From NCBI RefSeq assembly GCF_019279795.1, contig NC_056747.1:1004485432-1004549431 (forward strand): a stretch of 64,000 nucleotides of DNA, read 5' to 3'. A program made the translations under genes and the position numbers. Below the pieces are notes generated by a model, which worked only from the letters and a program-made list of their open reading frames with translations, was not told the DNA's origin and made no database searches. Positions 38,440 through 49,387 of the stretch are shown here, one piece after another (the stretch's first letter is position 1; the number at the start of each line of letters is the position of its first letter). This DNA comes from Protopterus annectens. Its lineage: Eukaryota > Chordata > Ceratodontiformes > Protopteridae.

Positions 38440-41260
38440 CAGGTAACCAAAAACTAAGGGTAATGCTACTCAATGCCAGAAGTCTCAACCTCAAAATGCA
38501 CGCACTCAAGACACTCCTCAGTATGGAGAAAATTGATGTTTGTGCAGTGACGGAAACCTGGTTCAAGGCTCCAGAGAGCACCCCAGCACTACCAGGTTAC
38601 AATTCATATCATACCTTCCAGCCTCAGTTACCGGATCACAGTACAAATGGCGGAGGTGTATCCATATTCATCAAGGATACCCACATCTCCAGGTTAGTGG
38701 TGCAGCATGATGCCCCAGAGATCATCCATGCGCAACTATCAGCAGACAAAACCACATTTCAAGTCATGGCCTGTTATAGATAACCCACCATGTCCCACGA
38801 TGCTCACTCAGCATTCCTTGAGGCATTGGAAAATATAAAGGTCCTACCCAACACCATAATTTTGGGTGATTGCAACTACCCTGGTATAGACTGGGTGAAC
38901 TACCAAAGTTCTAACTCCTATGCCCAGCGGTTCATAGAATTTATAAATTCAAATACCCTTGAACAACTGGTATGTTCTCCCACCAAAGGGGACAACATAT
39001 TGGATTGTCATCACAAATATGGACACCCATTGTACCACACCCGTTATCATTCCCTCTCTGGTCAGATCAGACCACAAACTGATAACCCTGGACATCCTCT
39101 CCCCTCCACCTCCCCCAGTCAAAGAAACCATCATAAAAAACCTTTCCAAAGCAAACTTCTAACTACTTGCGTCAGAAGTGGAAAGCTTCACTATTCCCTT
39201 GCAGAAGGATAATGATATCCAGGATGCAGAATCCTACACCAAGACATCTTCAGGATTGCATGGACTGTGCTATCCCAAATAAAACCAAGACTCCTTCCTC
39301 AAGCAAGAAGAAACCAGTCTGGTGGACCCTGGCCATAAGCAAACTATACAATAAAAGGAGGAGATTTATACAAAAAAAGGCCAAATCTCAAGTAGAAAAA
39401 TCATCCCTGATCAGCATTAGTAAGAAATTGAGGGCCCTTATCGTCAACTAAAGCCAATTTCGAAAAGAAAGTTGCCAAGGATGCCAAGGATAACCATAAG
39501 GCCTTCTATGGCTACATCAAAAACCTAAATGGCAATGCTCAGGTCTGTTCTGAGCTAGTACAAAATGGAACAAAATACACTGACCCCACTGACATTGCCA
39601 ACATCTTGGCTGACAGGTTTAGTGCAAATTCCCCCCCCCCCACTCACCACCTGCAGGGCCTATTACTATTCCAGGGGATTGTGTAACTCCAATTATTACT
39701 GATACGTTGGTTAATAAGGCTCTATCTAAAGCTAAAAACACTGCCTCCATGGGACCAGATGGTGTCCCGGGCTGTGTCATACATGAGCTCCAAAATGAAT
39801 TAACCCCGCATCTGAATACTCTGTTCAGTCTCAGCCTCTCGACAGGATATGTGCCCATAGAATGGCGCACAGCAATGATGGTTCTGCTGCACAAGGGTGG
39901 CCCCACAACCGACCCTGGGAACTACCGAACAATAAGCCTGACCAGTCTGATCTGTAAGGCAATGGAGCGAATCATTATGGATCTCATAAATGGAGAGATT
40001 GGGAACCTCCAAACACTTGACCCCACACAGTTCGGCTTTGTCAAGGGCAGATCATGCCTCCTGAACCTAGTGGACTTCTTTGAGACAGTTACTCAGGCTA
40101 TAGATAAGGGAAAGGAGGTACACACAGCTTACCTTGACCTTGGTAAAGCATTTGACACCATTCCCCATTCGGGTATTATTGATAAACTCACCAACCTGGG
40201 CATAAACCCTTACATCACAAGATGAATCTCAAACTGGCTCTCAGACAGATCCCACAAAGTAAGAGTAGCGGGATCTATGTCCGAATCCAGACCAGTAACG
40301 AGCGGTGTGCCTCAGGGCTCTTTCCTGGGACCCCTCCTGCTTGGCATATACTTCTCAGAAGTACAGGCAAGCACTGAAGAGCTGTGGCTGACCAAGTTTG
40401 TGGACGACTGCAAACTGGGTGCTATAATAGAGTTTCCGGTCAACATGAATATCCTCCAGAAGGGCCTTAATGAGACTGATGCATGGTGTCAAAGCCATGG
40501 TCTCAAACTAAATGCTAAAAAATGCGTAGTAATACCCTTTGGAAAAAACAGAGTATCCGCGAACTACCACATAGGAGGTAACCCCCTGAAATCTGAAGAA
40601 GTAATAAGGGATCTAGGGACCCAAGTAGAAAGTCAGCTTTCCTTTGATAACCATGTTGCCAAGGTGGTTAGAAAATCCTTCTATGTGACCCATCTGATTA
40701 CGAAAGGGTTTGCATCAAGATCTAAGGAAGTAGTGGTGCTCCTCTACTCTTCCATCATCAGACCCATTATTGAGTACAATGCACCAATTGGAATATACCT
40801 GGCCAGGCATCTCCAGCAGCTGGAGAGACCACTGAGGTACTTCACTAAGAGGATTACTGGCCTCAAACAGTTACCCTATGCAGCACGATTGAAAAAAACT
40901 AAGGCTTTTCTCTGTTGCATACCGCCTTCTCAGAGGCGATCTCTGTCTAACATACAGAGCCATGTCCAACCCAGAACTGTTGAACATGCTCCATCTTAGC
41001 AAACCCAAATCTACTCAAGCTACATGCTCTAGGGATATAAACTTCAGCACAACAATGAATAGAACATGCTGGAGGGATAGATTCCCTTCGCAAAGACGTC
41101 CCTTGCTATGGAACAAGGTCCCGATCTACATAAGACAGAGCCCTCACTATCACTCTTCAAGAGGAACCATGACAAGTGGATGGGTAACAGAAAGTTCACA
41201 CCAGGGATCATACCAACAGCTCTACTAGATAGGGGCCAAGGGTACTAGCTGCTAGATCAA
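38440..41260 (+). pseudogene. CR1 ORF2, endonuclease and RT, few breaks
   Basis: Endonuclease: LLNARSLNLK, VCAVTETWF (catalytic Glu), GGVSIFIKD, ILGDCNYPGIDW (GDFN box with F to C), and LVRSDHKLI (SDH box) in a shifted frame. RT: MGPDGVPGCVIH, QFGFVKGRSCLLNLVDFF, AYLDLGKAFDTIPHSGIIDK (motif A), SGVPQGSFLGPLLLGIYF (motif B), KFVDDCKLGA (motif C, FVDD where most CR1 have FADD) and the C-terminal SIIRPIIEYNAPIGIYLARH. Breaks: stop at 38781, frameshifts near 39000 and 39160-39640, stop at 40223, frameshift near 40900. The protein would carry out target-primed reverse transcription. Confidence 0.88.
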
Positions 41261-41372
41261 GGGCCTAGGGAAGTAACCAAAGGGGCGGTGAATACCACAC
41301 AAAGTGGCTGGGCTAATATATGCCTTCGGGCAGATAGCCCAGTACCTACCTATGAACCTATGAACCTAAACC

Positions 41373-41962
41373 TACCTTTCTGTTGCTCTTTCATTGCCAC
41401 TCTCTCAGCCAGTCACCCTGATTCTTTCACCTTTCTTATGCCTATATGTTTCTCATTTATCCCCAATATTGTTCCTCCCACTAACCTATAATCTTAATTC
41501 TCTCCTACTAATACCCTCTGCTTACCCACCTCATCATATTACTTTCTACTGCTATCCCAACCTCTCTATCAGAAGTTTTTGTACTTACGCTTTTCTTGAT
41601 TATTTTTGCTTATACCGTTCCTCCTCTTCATTTCTTTGTGCCTGCACTAGTGACATCCTACCTTATTAGTGTCACTATACATATACTGAACCTATGTGCC
41701 TTATCACTGCTCTTGTATCTCCAGCTATTACATGTTAACATATCTTTGACTGATGTAAAATAATATAACTTCTAAAGTATATGATAATTTATTCACTGTC
41801 TAAATATTACCTGCAAAGTAATGCTTAAAATGTTTAATTTTTATAGCTGCTCATTGTAAATATGTATTTTAAGTGGAGCTTTTCTCCCCAGGCCTCCACT
41901 GAAAATGGAAATTTTGCCCAGTCAGACTTTCCTGTTAAACAAAAGACAATAAATAATTAAAT
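41373..41962 (+). mobile_element. L2-like LINE 3' end after CR1 insertion
   Basis: A pyrimidine-rich 3' region followed by the shared terminal block (ggagcttttctcc, aggcctccactg, ccagtcagactttcc) and an (AATAA)-type tail at 41945-41962. It is the continuation of 36850-37105. Confidence 0.75.
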
Positions 41963-42285
41963 AAACTGTAGCACTTCTCTTCAAATCTTCTAAGCTTCTG
42001 AATAAACTGAAATAGCTCAAAGTGTTTTTCTTTCTTTCTTTTTTTAAGGTAACATTCTTAAGACACTCAGGATGCCTGAGAAACAGTTTAAGCCTATGGG
42101 TGGGGTTTGCCACAGGCAGTATCTAAGTATTATGCATGTGATGTCTGGTAGCAGGTATTCATTATGATGAGGAGGCAGCGTTTTTGCATTTTTGTAAGAG
42201 GTATAAACTTTTTTCGCACACATGCTTGTTGCGTTTGTGAAATTTTCCTCTACCTCTCATTCATGTCCATCATTCAGTGTCTTTC
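41963..42285. other. Unclassified, no gene seen
   Basis: No gene or element recognised. Confidence 0.4.
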
Positions 42286-42690
42286 TGGCAATGTCTGCAC
42301 TACTGAAGTCCAGAGTTTTGAGTTTTGAGTAGCTCATAGTGAACCTTTCTGTTTGATGAATAATCATTTGCAAATGGCTGCCAACTACTAGCCCTGAGAT
42401 TCCCTTCTTTCCCTTCTTTGAGAACACCAAATCTAGTATTGTCCTATCTCAAGTAGTTCTCATAGATATTCTCCTTGTAGGGTGTCGGGAATGATCCTGC
42501 TCTGTAGTGTGGCTGCAGTCAAGCTGTCCCAGCTTACATCTGGCATATTAAAATCTTTAATCAACAGTACTCCCCCTTCTTTGGCCTTTCTAAGGATGCA
42601 TTCAATCACATTATTGTCTTTCTCCTACCAAAGTAGCAAAGGCCTATAGGCTGTGCACTGTCCTGCTTATTTCTATTACTAGTGTAACTC
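42286..42690 (-). pseudogene. CR1-type LINE endonuclease remnant
   Basis: The minus strand reads AYRPLLLW, then KAKEGGVLLIKDFNMPDVSW (the GDFN..D..W box with G-D changed), and after frame changes LVFSKKGK and a GLVVGSH-like block (42300-42420). This order (YRPP, GDFN, LDLVF) is the C-terminal half of a CR1-type endonuclease. It differs from the other CR1 copies here and resembles the avian/reptile CR1 kind more closely. Confidence 0.6.
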
Positions 42691-44595
42691 ACAGTGACGC
42701 CTCTCTACTCTGTGTATTTGTAAGTTTGTTATGATCCCTGCCAGCTTGTAAGGGTTTGCACCACCTCCTATTTTAACTACCCTGTCTTTCCTATGACCTG
42801 TGTACTCCAGTACATTTACATTCAGTCATATTTCTCAGTGCTTTTGGTTGCTACTACATTATGACTGCATTAATACTCCTTTAATGTCGCTAGTATAGGT
42901 AAACGTTTACCAGAATGTGAATATTAGTATTCACTGCCTTCTATTTTTCTAATGCTTTGCCCCTTTTTAATTTATGTATTCATTTATTGTTGTTTATTTA
43001 TTTGTTAACCACGTAAGTGAGCTGTCCAAAGACCATTTTCAGTCACAACCTGCGCCAAAAGACATTAACACAAAAATATATGTAATATTGCATTTTGGCA
43101 TAAACACAAAGATACATAAAACACTACATTTTGGAACAGGCTTGACTTTTGATAAATTTACTTAGATAATTGAAAGGTCTAAAAATATAGTTTTGGAGTT
43201 GGCAACTTAATACAAAAAAGTAGAAGTTAACAGAATAAATTTTTAAATAAAATTGATGAAGGAGAATAAATTATGTGTATGCAAGATACACCATTATCTT
43301 CATATGTTCCCTTTCCAGAAGACTGTATTATAAAATACTGCTAGGTTTTGAGGACAGGAAGCCTCATCCTTGATAGGTTTAAATACTTTTTAATGAAGCA
43401 CTTAAACATATCCATAGGATCCTGCTTCTCCTTGTAGAAAGGTACTGTTTGCCGTGTCTGTACAGGTTTGCTTCTTCTCGATAGGATCTACAATCTACAA
43501 TGAAGTAAAAACCCTGAGCTCTGCACTAGTATTCATATAATTCATTATGCATAGTATCTTATGACTGCCCATGGCATAGACAAGCTATAATTCTGAGAAT
43601 GTTGTGAGTTGTACTACTCACTTTCCCCACCCAATTGATTTATCCATAATGGGTGATGATCTATACAGTTGCTGTTATGATCCTGAAGATTGGCTCCCCA
43701 TTCCTCCCAGCCATGTCACTTGGTATGCACCTTGCATCCCAGTAGTTCTACCCCATAGTGACTGAATCCCCCTAGAAAATACACCTTGTTTTTCCCTGAG
43801 GTGGCTGGGACTCTCTTGTAGTTTTCCTTAATAGTGAAGTATCCTTATGATAACTCCACTGTGCCAAGATGAGATACCAATTATAGAGTGCGGTGTTTGG
43901 AGAGCTATGCTTCTGTTTTACCAGTACTCACTCTCCTAGAGTCCATTGTTGACCAATTTATCTTATATTGGCACTTTCTGGTGTTGTGGTGGTGATCTTG
44001 GGCTGCCATGTCTTTCCTCCCTCAGAAATGTTCCAGCTCATGACTCATTTAAGAATAATTTCCTTAGATTATTTGGTATCTTATCCAAATGCAGATATTA
44101 TACTGATAATGGTTACTTCCCTATAAGTCATTAAGGACTTCTGGACAGTGAGGTTAGCCTGTTAAATTATGAACAACTTGTTGACTTATTTGCTGTTTGA
44201 ATAATTGCATACACTGACTTGGATTGTGGCTGCAAAGGATATCTGGACCAGACCACCTGCTCAATTATTAAACAAACAGGTAAATGAAGATAGACAATAA
44301 CCTGAGATTTATTCAGGTCTGACATGAGAGTAGCTGTCTCCATTCTTAGTTGAGTGAGGTACCAGCAAATGGGTGTAACACTTCAGCCTTCAATTGGTCT
44401 CTCTAAATAATTGTGATCCTCAGACATTCCACTAAATCACTTTTACTTGCTCTTAAATTGTGTTTGCATTGTTTGCTGTTATTTAACCCTTCAGTAAATA
44501 AGGGAAATGAATAGTCAAGACAGTGGGTTAACAAAAGCTTTTCTATGAGTCTTTCTGAACGTCTTTTTATCTAGAAACTAGAAACTCCTATAAAT
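42691..44595. other. Unclassified, no gene seen
   Basis: About 1.9 kb with only short chance frames. Nothing recognised on either strand. Confidence 0.4.
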
Positions 44596-44840
44596 ATGGC
44601 AAGGTACCAGGTATCTCAGTGGATAAGGTTTCTTCCTTACAGTTCCTCTGTTCAGAGTTCCAGTCTGAGTTCTGTTAATTGTGTTGATTAATTTTTTTCT
44701 TTATCTGTGCAGGCTTTCACAAGTTACCTTGGTTCTCTTTCACCTCCTCAAAACATTTTGGTTTACTGTCTACTTTAAAATGCCCATAAATATGCATTTA
44801 ACTTTATCTTTGTGAAACAGCTTTTGGTGAAAAAAGACCA
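44596..44840 (+). mobile_element. Possible old SINE
   Basis: A weak tRNA-like head (atctcagtggataaggtttc, ttcagagttccagtctgag) followed by blocks resembling the SINE body (ctgtgcaggctttcac, cctcctcaaaacattttggt). It is highly diverged. Confidence 0.3.
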
Positions 44841-45165
44841 TGGGTAGCTAGTTAACTAATTAACTAATAAACACAGGCCTATACCTATATGAGAGGATCA
44901 TCAAAGCATGATGGTCTCACTTTGGAAAGTTAGCCCAGTGCTAATCTAATCTGGTTCTAGCCCCTTCGAGGAGGGAAATGGTATAAACACAAAGCTTCTA
45001 AAGGGAATAGGCAAAGAGTCCTATAATTAACTGGTGCTCAGCCACCTGTGGATATGGAGGTCTACCACTAGTAAACAATCTTGTAAAACATGGTTTCTGT
45101 TCTTATAATGCTGAGTGTTTGGAAATAATACAGACTAGAAGCCAGTGTCACTCAACGTTTTATTT
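44841..45165. other. Unclassified, no gene seen
   Basis: No gene or known element recognised. Confidence 0.4.
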
Positions 45166-45225
45166 GGACCAGATAAGCACTTTCATCTTACAGTAGACTT
45201 CTTCAGATGTGTGGCTTGTTAAAAC
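45166..45225 (-). ncRNA. Hammerhead-like motif, isolated
   Basis: On the minus strand: CTGAAGA (45206-45200), a stem-loop AGTCTACTGTAAGAT whose arms pair imperfectly, then an intact GAAA (45184-45181) and GTGCTT. Stem I partners were not found. No PLE coding sequence is nearby, so it may be a solo pseudo-LTR or a fragment. Confidence 0.4.
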
Positions 45226-46217
45226 ACAAGATCTTGTTATCCTGGCTGAATAACATGTAGAATGTCACCTGTAGCACCTGTATGAGAAGGTGGGGATCAT
45301 AGGAAGATAGCAAGCTGCACCCCCATATGAACAAGCCTTGCACCATAAAACAATATTGTTACATTTCAAATTCCATACCTTCTTTTAAGTGATATAAGTC
45401 ATACCCCACCATGAAACAGTTTATTCTAATTTAACCAAAATATTCAGTAAGCCTTTCACTGGAGGATGATACATTGTAGCTCTCAGCCCAAGAGCCATCC
45501 TTCTGGAGCCAACGTCCCTGCAGCATCAAGAATAACAACAGTCTATAGCCATCAGAAAGCTACCCGGGCCGATACCTTTCTACAGAACAGACTGATAAGT
45601 GACTTACTCATTAAGTCCTTGACATCTCAGCTACATAATAAATATTACATGTAGTAATGTGACTTATAGTCTTTATTGTCTTGATATTAAAATGACATCT
45701 GTAGTTATGACACACTTTTCTGGTTAGAAAATGAATAAATAAATTCTTTGCTTAGCATTATTCCTTGTATATAATTTAAAAACTTGCACTGCAATAAAAT
45801 GATTTTCCAGAGTTCCTCCTGTGCTACTGTAAAGCACTTTTGTGATGAAATAGGAGCCCTTCACTGGAGGACAATCTATATCCAATTAAAGCAGGCGACT
45901 GCAACTTTGTACTGTGACAGCTTTTTGTTGATTGAAATGTTAAAACTATTGTTTTCTTTCTTTCCCTCATTATAAATTATGACTCTAAGCTAGACCCTTA
46001 AACCTGGTTACTCATGTTACACTCACATCCTGCTGTCATGCAATCTGGAGATGAGGCTGTGAAGGACAGAAAAGCAGACATAACTTGGCTATATTTAAGA
46101 ATGTGCTTGTCTACTGGTACCTTTTCATAAGTGTTTTACTGGCAGCTGGCTATGTGTTTATGGTGTAAGTGGGAATTTATTGATGTATTTTTGTGTATGT
46201 ATATTCATCCATACTTT
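45226..46217. other. Unclassified, no gene seen
   Basis: No gene. The small frames at 45466-45975 show no family features. Confidence 0.4.
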
Positions 46218-46337
<120 letters not shown>

Positions 46338-46349
46338 ATGCTCGTGCAT

Positions 46350-46625
46350 AGAGTGGATATAAAACATTTACACACCCCTGTTAAAATGCCAGGTTTTTGT
46401 GATATAAAAAAATGAGACCACAATAAATCATTTCAAAACTTTTCCCACCATTAATATGGCCTATAACATGTACAATTCAACCAAAAAACAAACAAATCTG
46501 TTAGGAAAAAAATATAAAAAATAAAAAACATACAATAAGCTGGTTGCATAGGTGTGCACACCCTTAAACTAATACTTTGTTGAAGCACCTAACAGGTAGA
46601 AGCAAATGAATGCCAACTATCTTTA
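46350..46625. mobile_element. Dispersed fish-type repeat, class uncertain
   Basis: The blocks acacccctgttaaaatgcca, ggtttttgtgat, aaatgagaccacaataaatc, gtgtgcacacccttaaacta and atactttgttgaagcacct are, from memory, a repeat that is common in fish genomes. I cannot name its family with confidence; no coding capacity is visible. Confidence 0.5.
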
Positions 46626-47576
46626 TGCAAGTGTTTGGCCTTTTGCAAACAGTATGTTCTAATACTGACTTAAAAGCCAGCCACCATGATTAAAGCATCT
46701 TTGTATATGGACTGCCAGTGACCATCGCAAAATGATTATATGAGAATGTCTTACAGCAATAGATTAAGAGGCTCCAGTTTTATGTGATTGTTGATTTAAC
46801 TGAATTATTAACTGTTAATTGTAGTGGGTAATTACAGGTTTGACAATGAGTACAAAAAGGCTGTTACAAACAGCTTCATCTGACAGTATCTTTCTTCTGC
46901 AATTCACAATGTAGTAATGCAACACCTGTTACTTTTCCTCAAGGTTAAAGCCACCAGACAATAAATTAAAAAAGTAATTATTATCAGGGTGGAACCTATT
47001 GCAATTGCAAGAGCTATATGCCAGAAAAAAATTAGCCTGCAGCAACTCACATGAATTAGTTACTGTTTCTGCTAGCTTATGTTGCCAAAGATCTAGAATG
47101 ATATGAGATAGCACAGGTGTTAGTTGGGTTCATCTAGCAGCACATCAGTCTCAAACTCAGGTACATATGGTGAACTCAATCAGCAGGACCTTCTCACACC
47201 ATCAACTGTAGCTCAGACATGAAGTATTCAGTTAGTCACTAATCCATTTAATTTCTTTTGATGTTCTAGTGGGGTCCAAGGAGAAGTAAAGGAGTCTAAA
47301 ATACTTTATGCAGTAGTACAACTCGTCTCCTGTGCTATTCAGCCATGTATTCTTCACTGCATTACAAATGTTTTCATTCACTTTTGATATCTATAGATGT
47401 TCTGACTACTCACAGTATGCAGTAAGGTTTTTTTGGTTCACAGCCTTGCAGTCAAACATGATGACACAGTATATGATGTTGTAAGTGTCAATCAAACTCT
47501 TATTCCAAATACTAATGTGCATATATTGTTGTGCATATATGTGCATAACTATGTTATGGCTTATAATCTGTGTGTG
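46626..47576. other. Unclassified, no gene seen
   Basis: No gene or known element recognised. Confidence 0.4.
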
Positions 47577-47812
47577 TGTGCTGTCTTTCGGCTTTTCCCA
47601 GTTAGGGGTCGCCGCAGAGGAACTCCGGTCCGCTAATGATTGGCAGTAATTTTTTACGTGCCGAGTTGCCGGCCCTGGTGCACAACCTTCAACAAAGGTA
47701 CGCCCATTCATGCATGTCTCCACACAGAAGACGCTGTAGCTGAGAATCAAACAGAACAACGTCTTACTGTGAGGAGACAACGCTACCGCAGCACCACCAC
47801 CGCAGTCTATGG
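47577..47812 (-). mobile_element. tRNA-derived SINE with RTE-type tail, body shortened
   Basis: Minus-strand reading: head GTAGCGTTGTCTCCTCACAG, TAAGACG, then TTTGATTCTCAGC, a shortened body (the long gggtttcctcc part is missing), then GGCCGGCAACTCGGCACG, TTACTGCCAATCATTAGCGG, GCGGCGACCCCTAACTGGGA, AAAGCCGAAAGAC. The tail is the clearest match to the RTE LINE end. An internal deletion is inferred by comparison with 17333-17645. Confidence 0.8.
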
Positions 47813-48119
47813 CTTATAATTTGTACAATAGCATTATAGTACTGTTTACCCCTACCTAGATAACTATTAAGCCACTGTATGCTTGTGCTGTTCCATTATT
47901 AGCTCTATATTCCTGTTCAAATAGCCTAAATACTAGCAGATAACATAGATTAACAGGCATATTTAGTTCTATACTTCCTAGGAAATGCTAATATGATTTT
48001 AGATTGCATTTATATACATATCTAATCTGCATAGCACCAACTTTAGCTGCATACTTATTCATACACTGTTTTATTTTTTTCTTTAATCATCTTATGTCTT
48101 TTTTTGTCTCTTACTTTAT
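47813..48119. other. Unclassified, no gene seen
   Basis: No gene; AT-rich. Confidence 0.4.
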
Positions 48120-48284
48120 GAACCCAGCTCTCCATCCTGAGATTCCTGTACCTGAGTAGGAGTTTGTGCCCTGCTTGCTGACCATGAACCATAACCCAAA
48201 TCAATTCCAGCTGTCTCATCCCTAACACCAGAAAAAGGACCTAAATATCTCTCTGAACCTCAATTCCTCTAGGGACCAGAAAAT

Positions 48285-49330
48285 ATGCGTTCTGCTATAA
48301 ATTGTGTTTTAGCATGCCTTCTTGCCTGGATAGCCAGCAGCCTTACCCCTCTTTACTTTCTAGTTCCCACACCTTTCTTTCCTGTATTCCCCCTTAATTA
48401 TCTCCAAGCTTGTCCCCCTAGTCCCAGACCTGCTACTCTACTTTCAGGAGCTACTGCTGCAAAATAGGGTTTCTCCTCTAGATAGTGCCCTCTCCTAGTT
48501 TTACCTTCCTTTACACTGCCCTGCCATCTTAGACCTTAGCTCACAAGCATTAATTTTATTTTATGCTATACTGTAGTCCCACTCTACCCTTCCTAAGTCT
48601 CCGTTATACAATCTACTACTCCCTCCACTATTACAACTACATTTCTTTTTCACTTTACTTACCTGCACCCACACTCACTGACAGCAGTCAGCACTCCACT
48701 GATTGTTCTCACTCAGCTTCTTACTTATCTTGCTCTGCCCTCTTCGTTTGCCCTGTGGCTCACTCCACTTCCCTACCCTACCCCCAATTCTCACCCTCCC
48801 CCCAGGGGTCCTAAACTTGTACTTCCTTGACCACACCCCCTATACCAACCATCCAATCTAATACTTCTACCAACTTATTTAATTTAACCATACCCCACCT
48901 ATTTTACATTTCCCTCCCCTTCAACATCCAGTACCTCCTCCTAAACCTCTTAAGGCTATTTCATTACCTATCATCACTCCCAAACAAACAACTTTATAAA
49001 ACCCTTACTTTCCTTTGTCTTTCTTACCCAGTTTCCTGCTATAACTACATAAGAAACTCTTTAAAATATGTCTTCAAAAACTAAACCTATCCTAACCAAA
49101 TTTTTAATACTATTTACTCTCATATCTATTCTCACATCTGCCTATCTCTTCACCTCCATTAATAAAGTTAATTATAACTACTTCAACTACTCTCCTAAAC
49201 AAACAGCTAGTTACAACTACACCTTTACCCATTTTCAAATAAACACCACATCCACACCCTGCTACCTGCTAGCCAAGTATCATCGACTTACTCATATTAA
49301 ATTCAATAACACAACTCTAAAATAACTAAA
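48285..49330 (+). pseudogene. L2-like 5' region, possible ORF1 remnants
   Basis: Four plus-strand frames of 60-85 codons follow one another (48285, 48563, 48827, 49068), rich in Leu, Pro, Ser, Thr and Tyr because the strand is C/T-biased. None shows a zinc finger or esterase block. They could be pieces of a first ORF or only biased leader sequence; I favour the latter. Confidence 0.35.
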
Positions 49331-49387
49331 ATACCTAACCAGCTTCCTTAACTACCCATTTTCTGACCTAAAAACTCCCACCTTAAA

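Larger units (their letters stand above)
37110..41372 (+). mobile_element. CR1 LINE, near full length
   Basis: 5' region, ORF1, ORF2 and a 3' end with the stem and two to three 8-base tail units (atgaacct) near 41340-41372. It is inserted in an L2-like 3' region. Damage is limited: two stops in ORF1, and a handful of stops or frameshifts in ORF2, one at a run of ten C near 39630. It is the best reference in the window for the CR1 copy at 10684. Confidence 0.9.
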
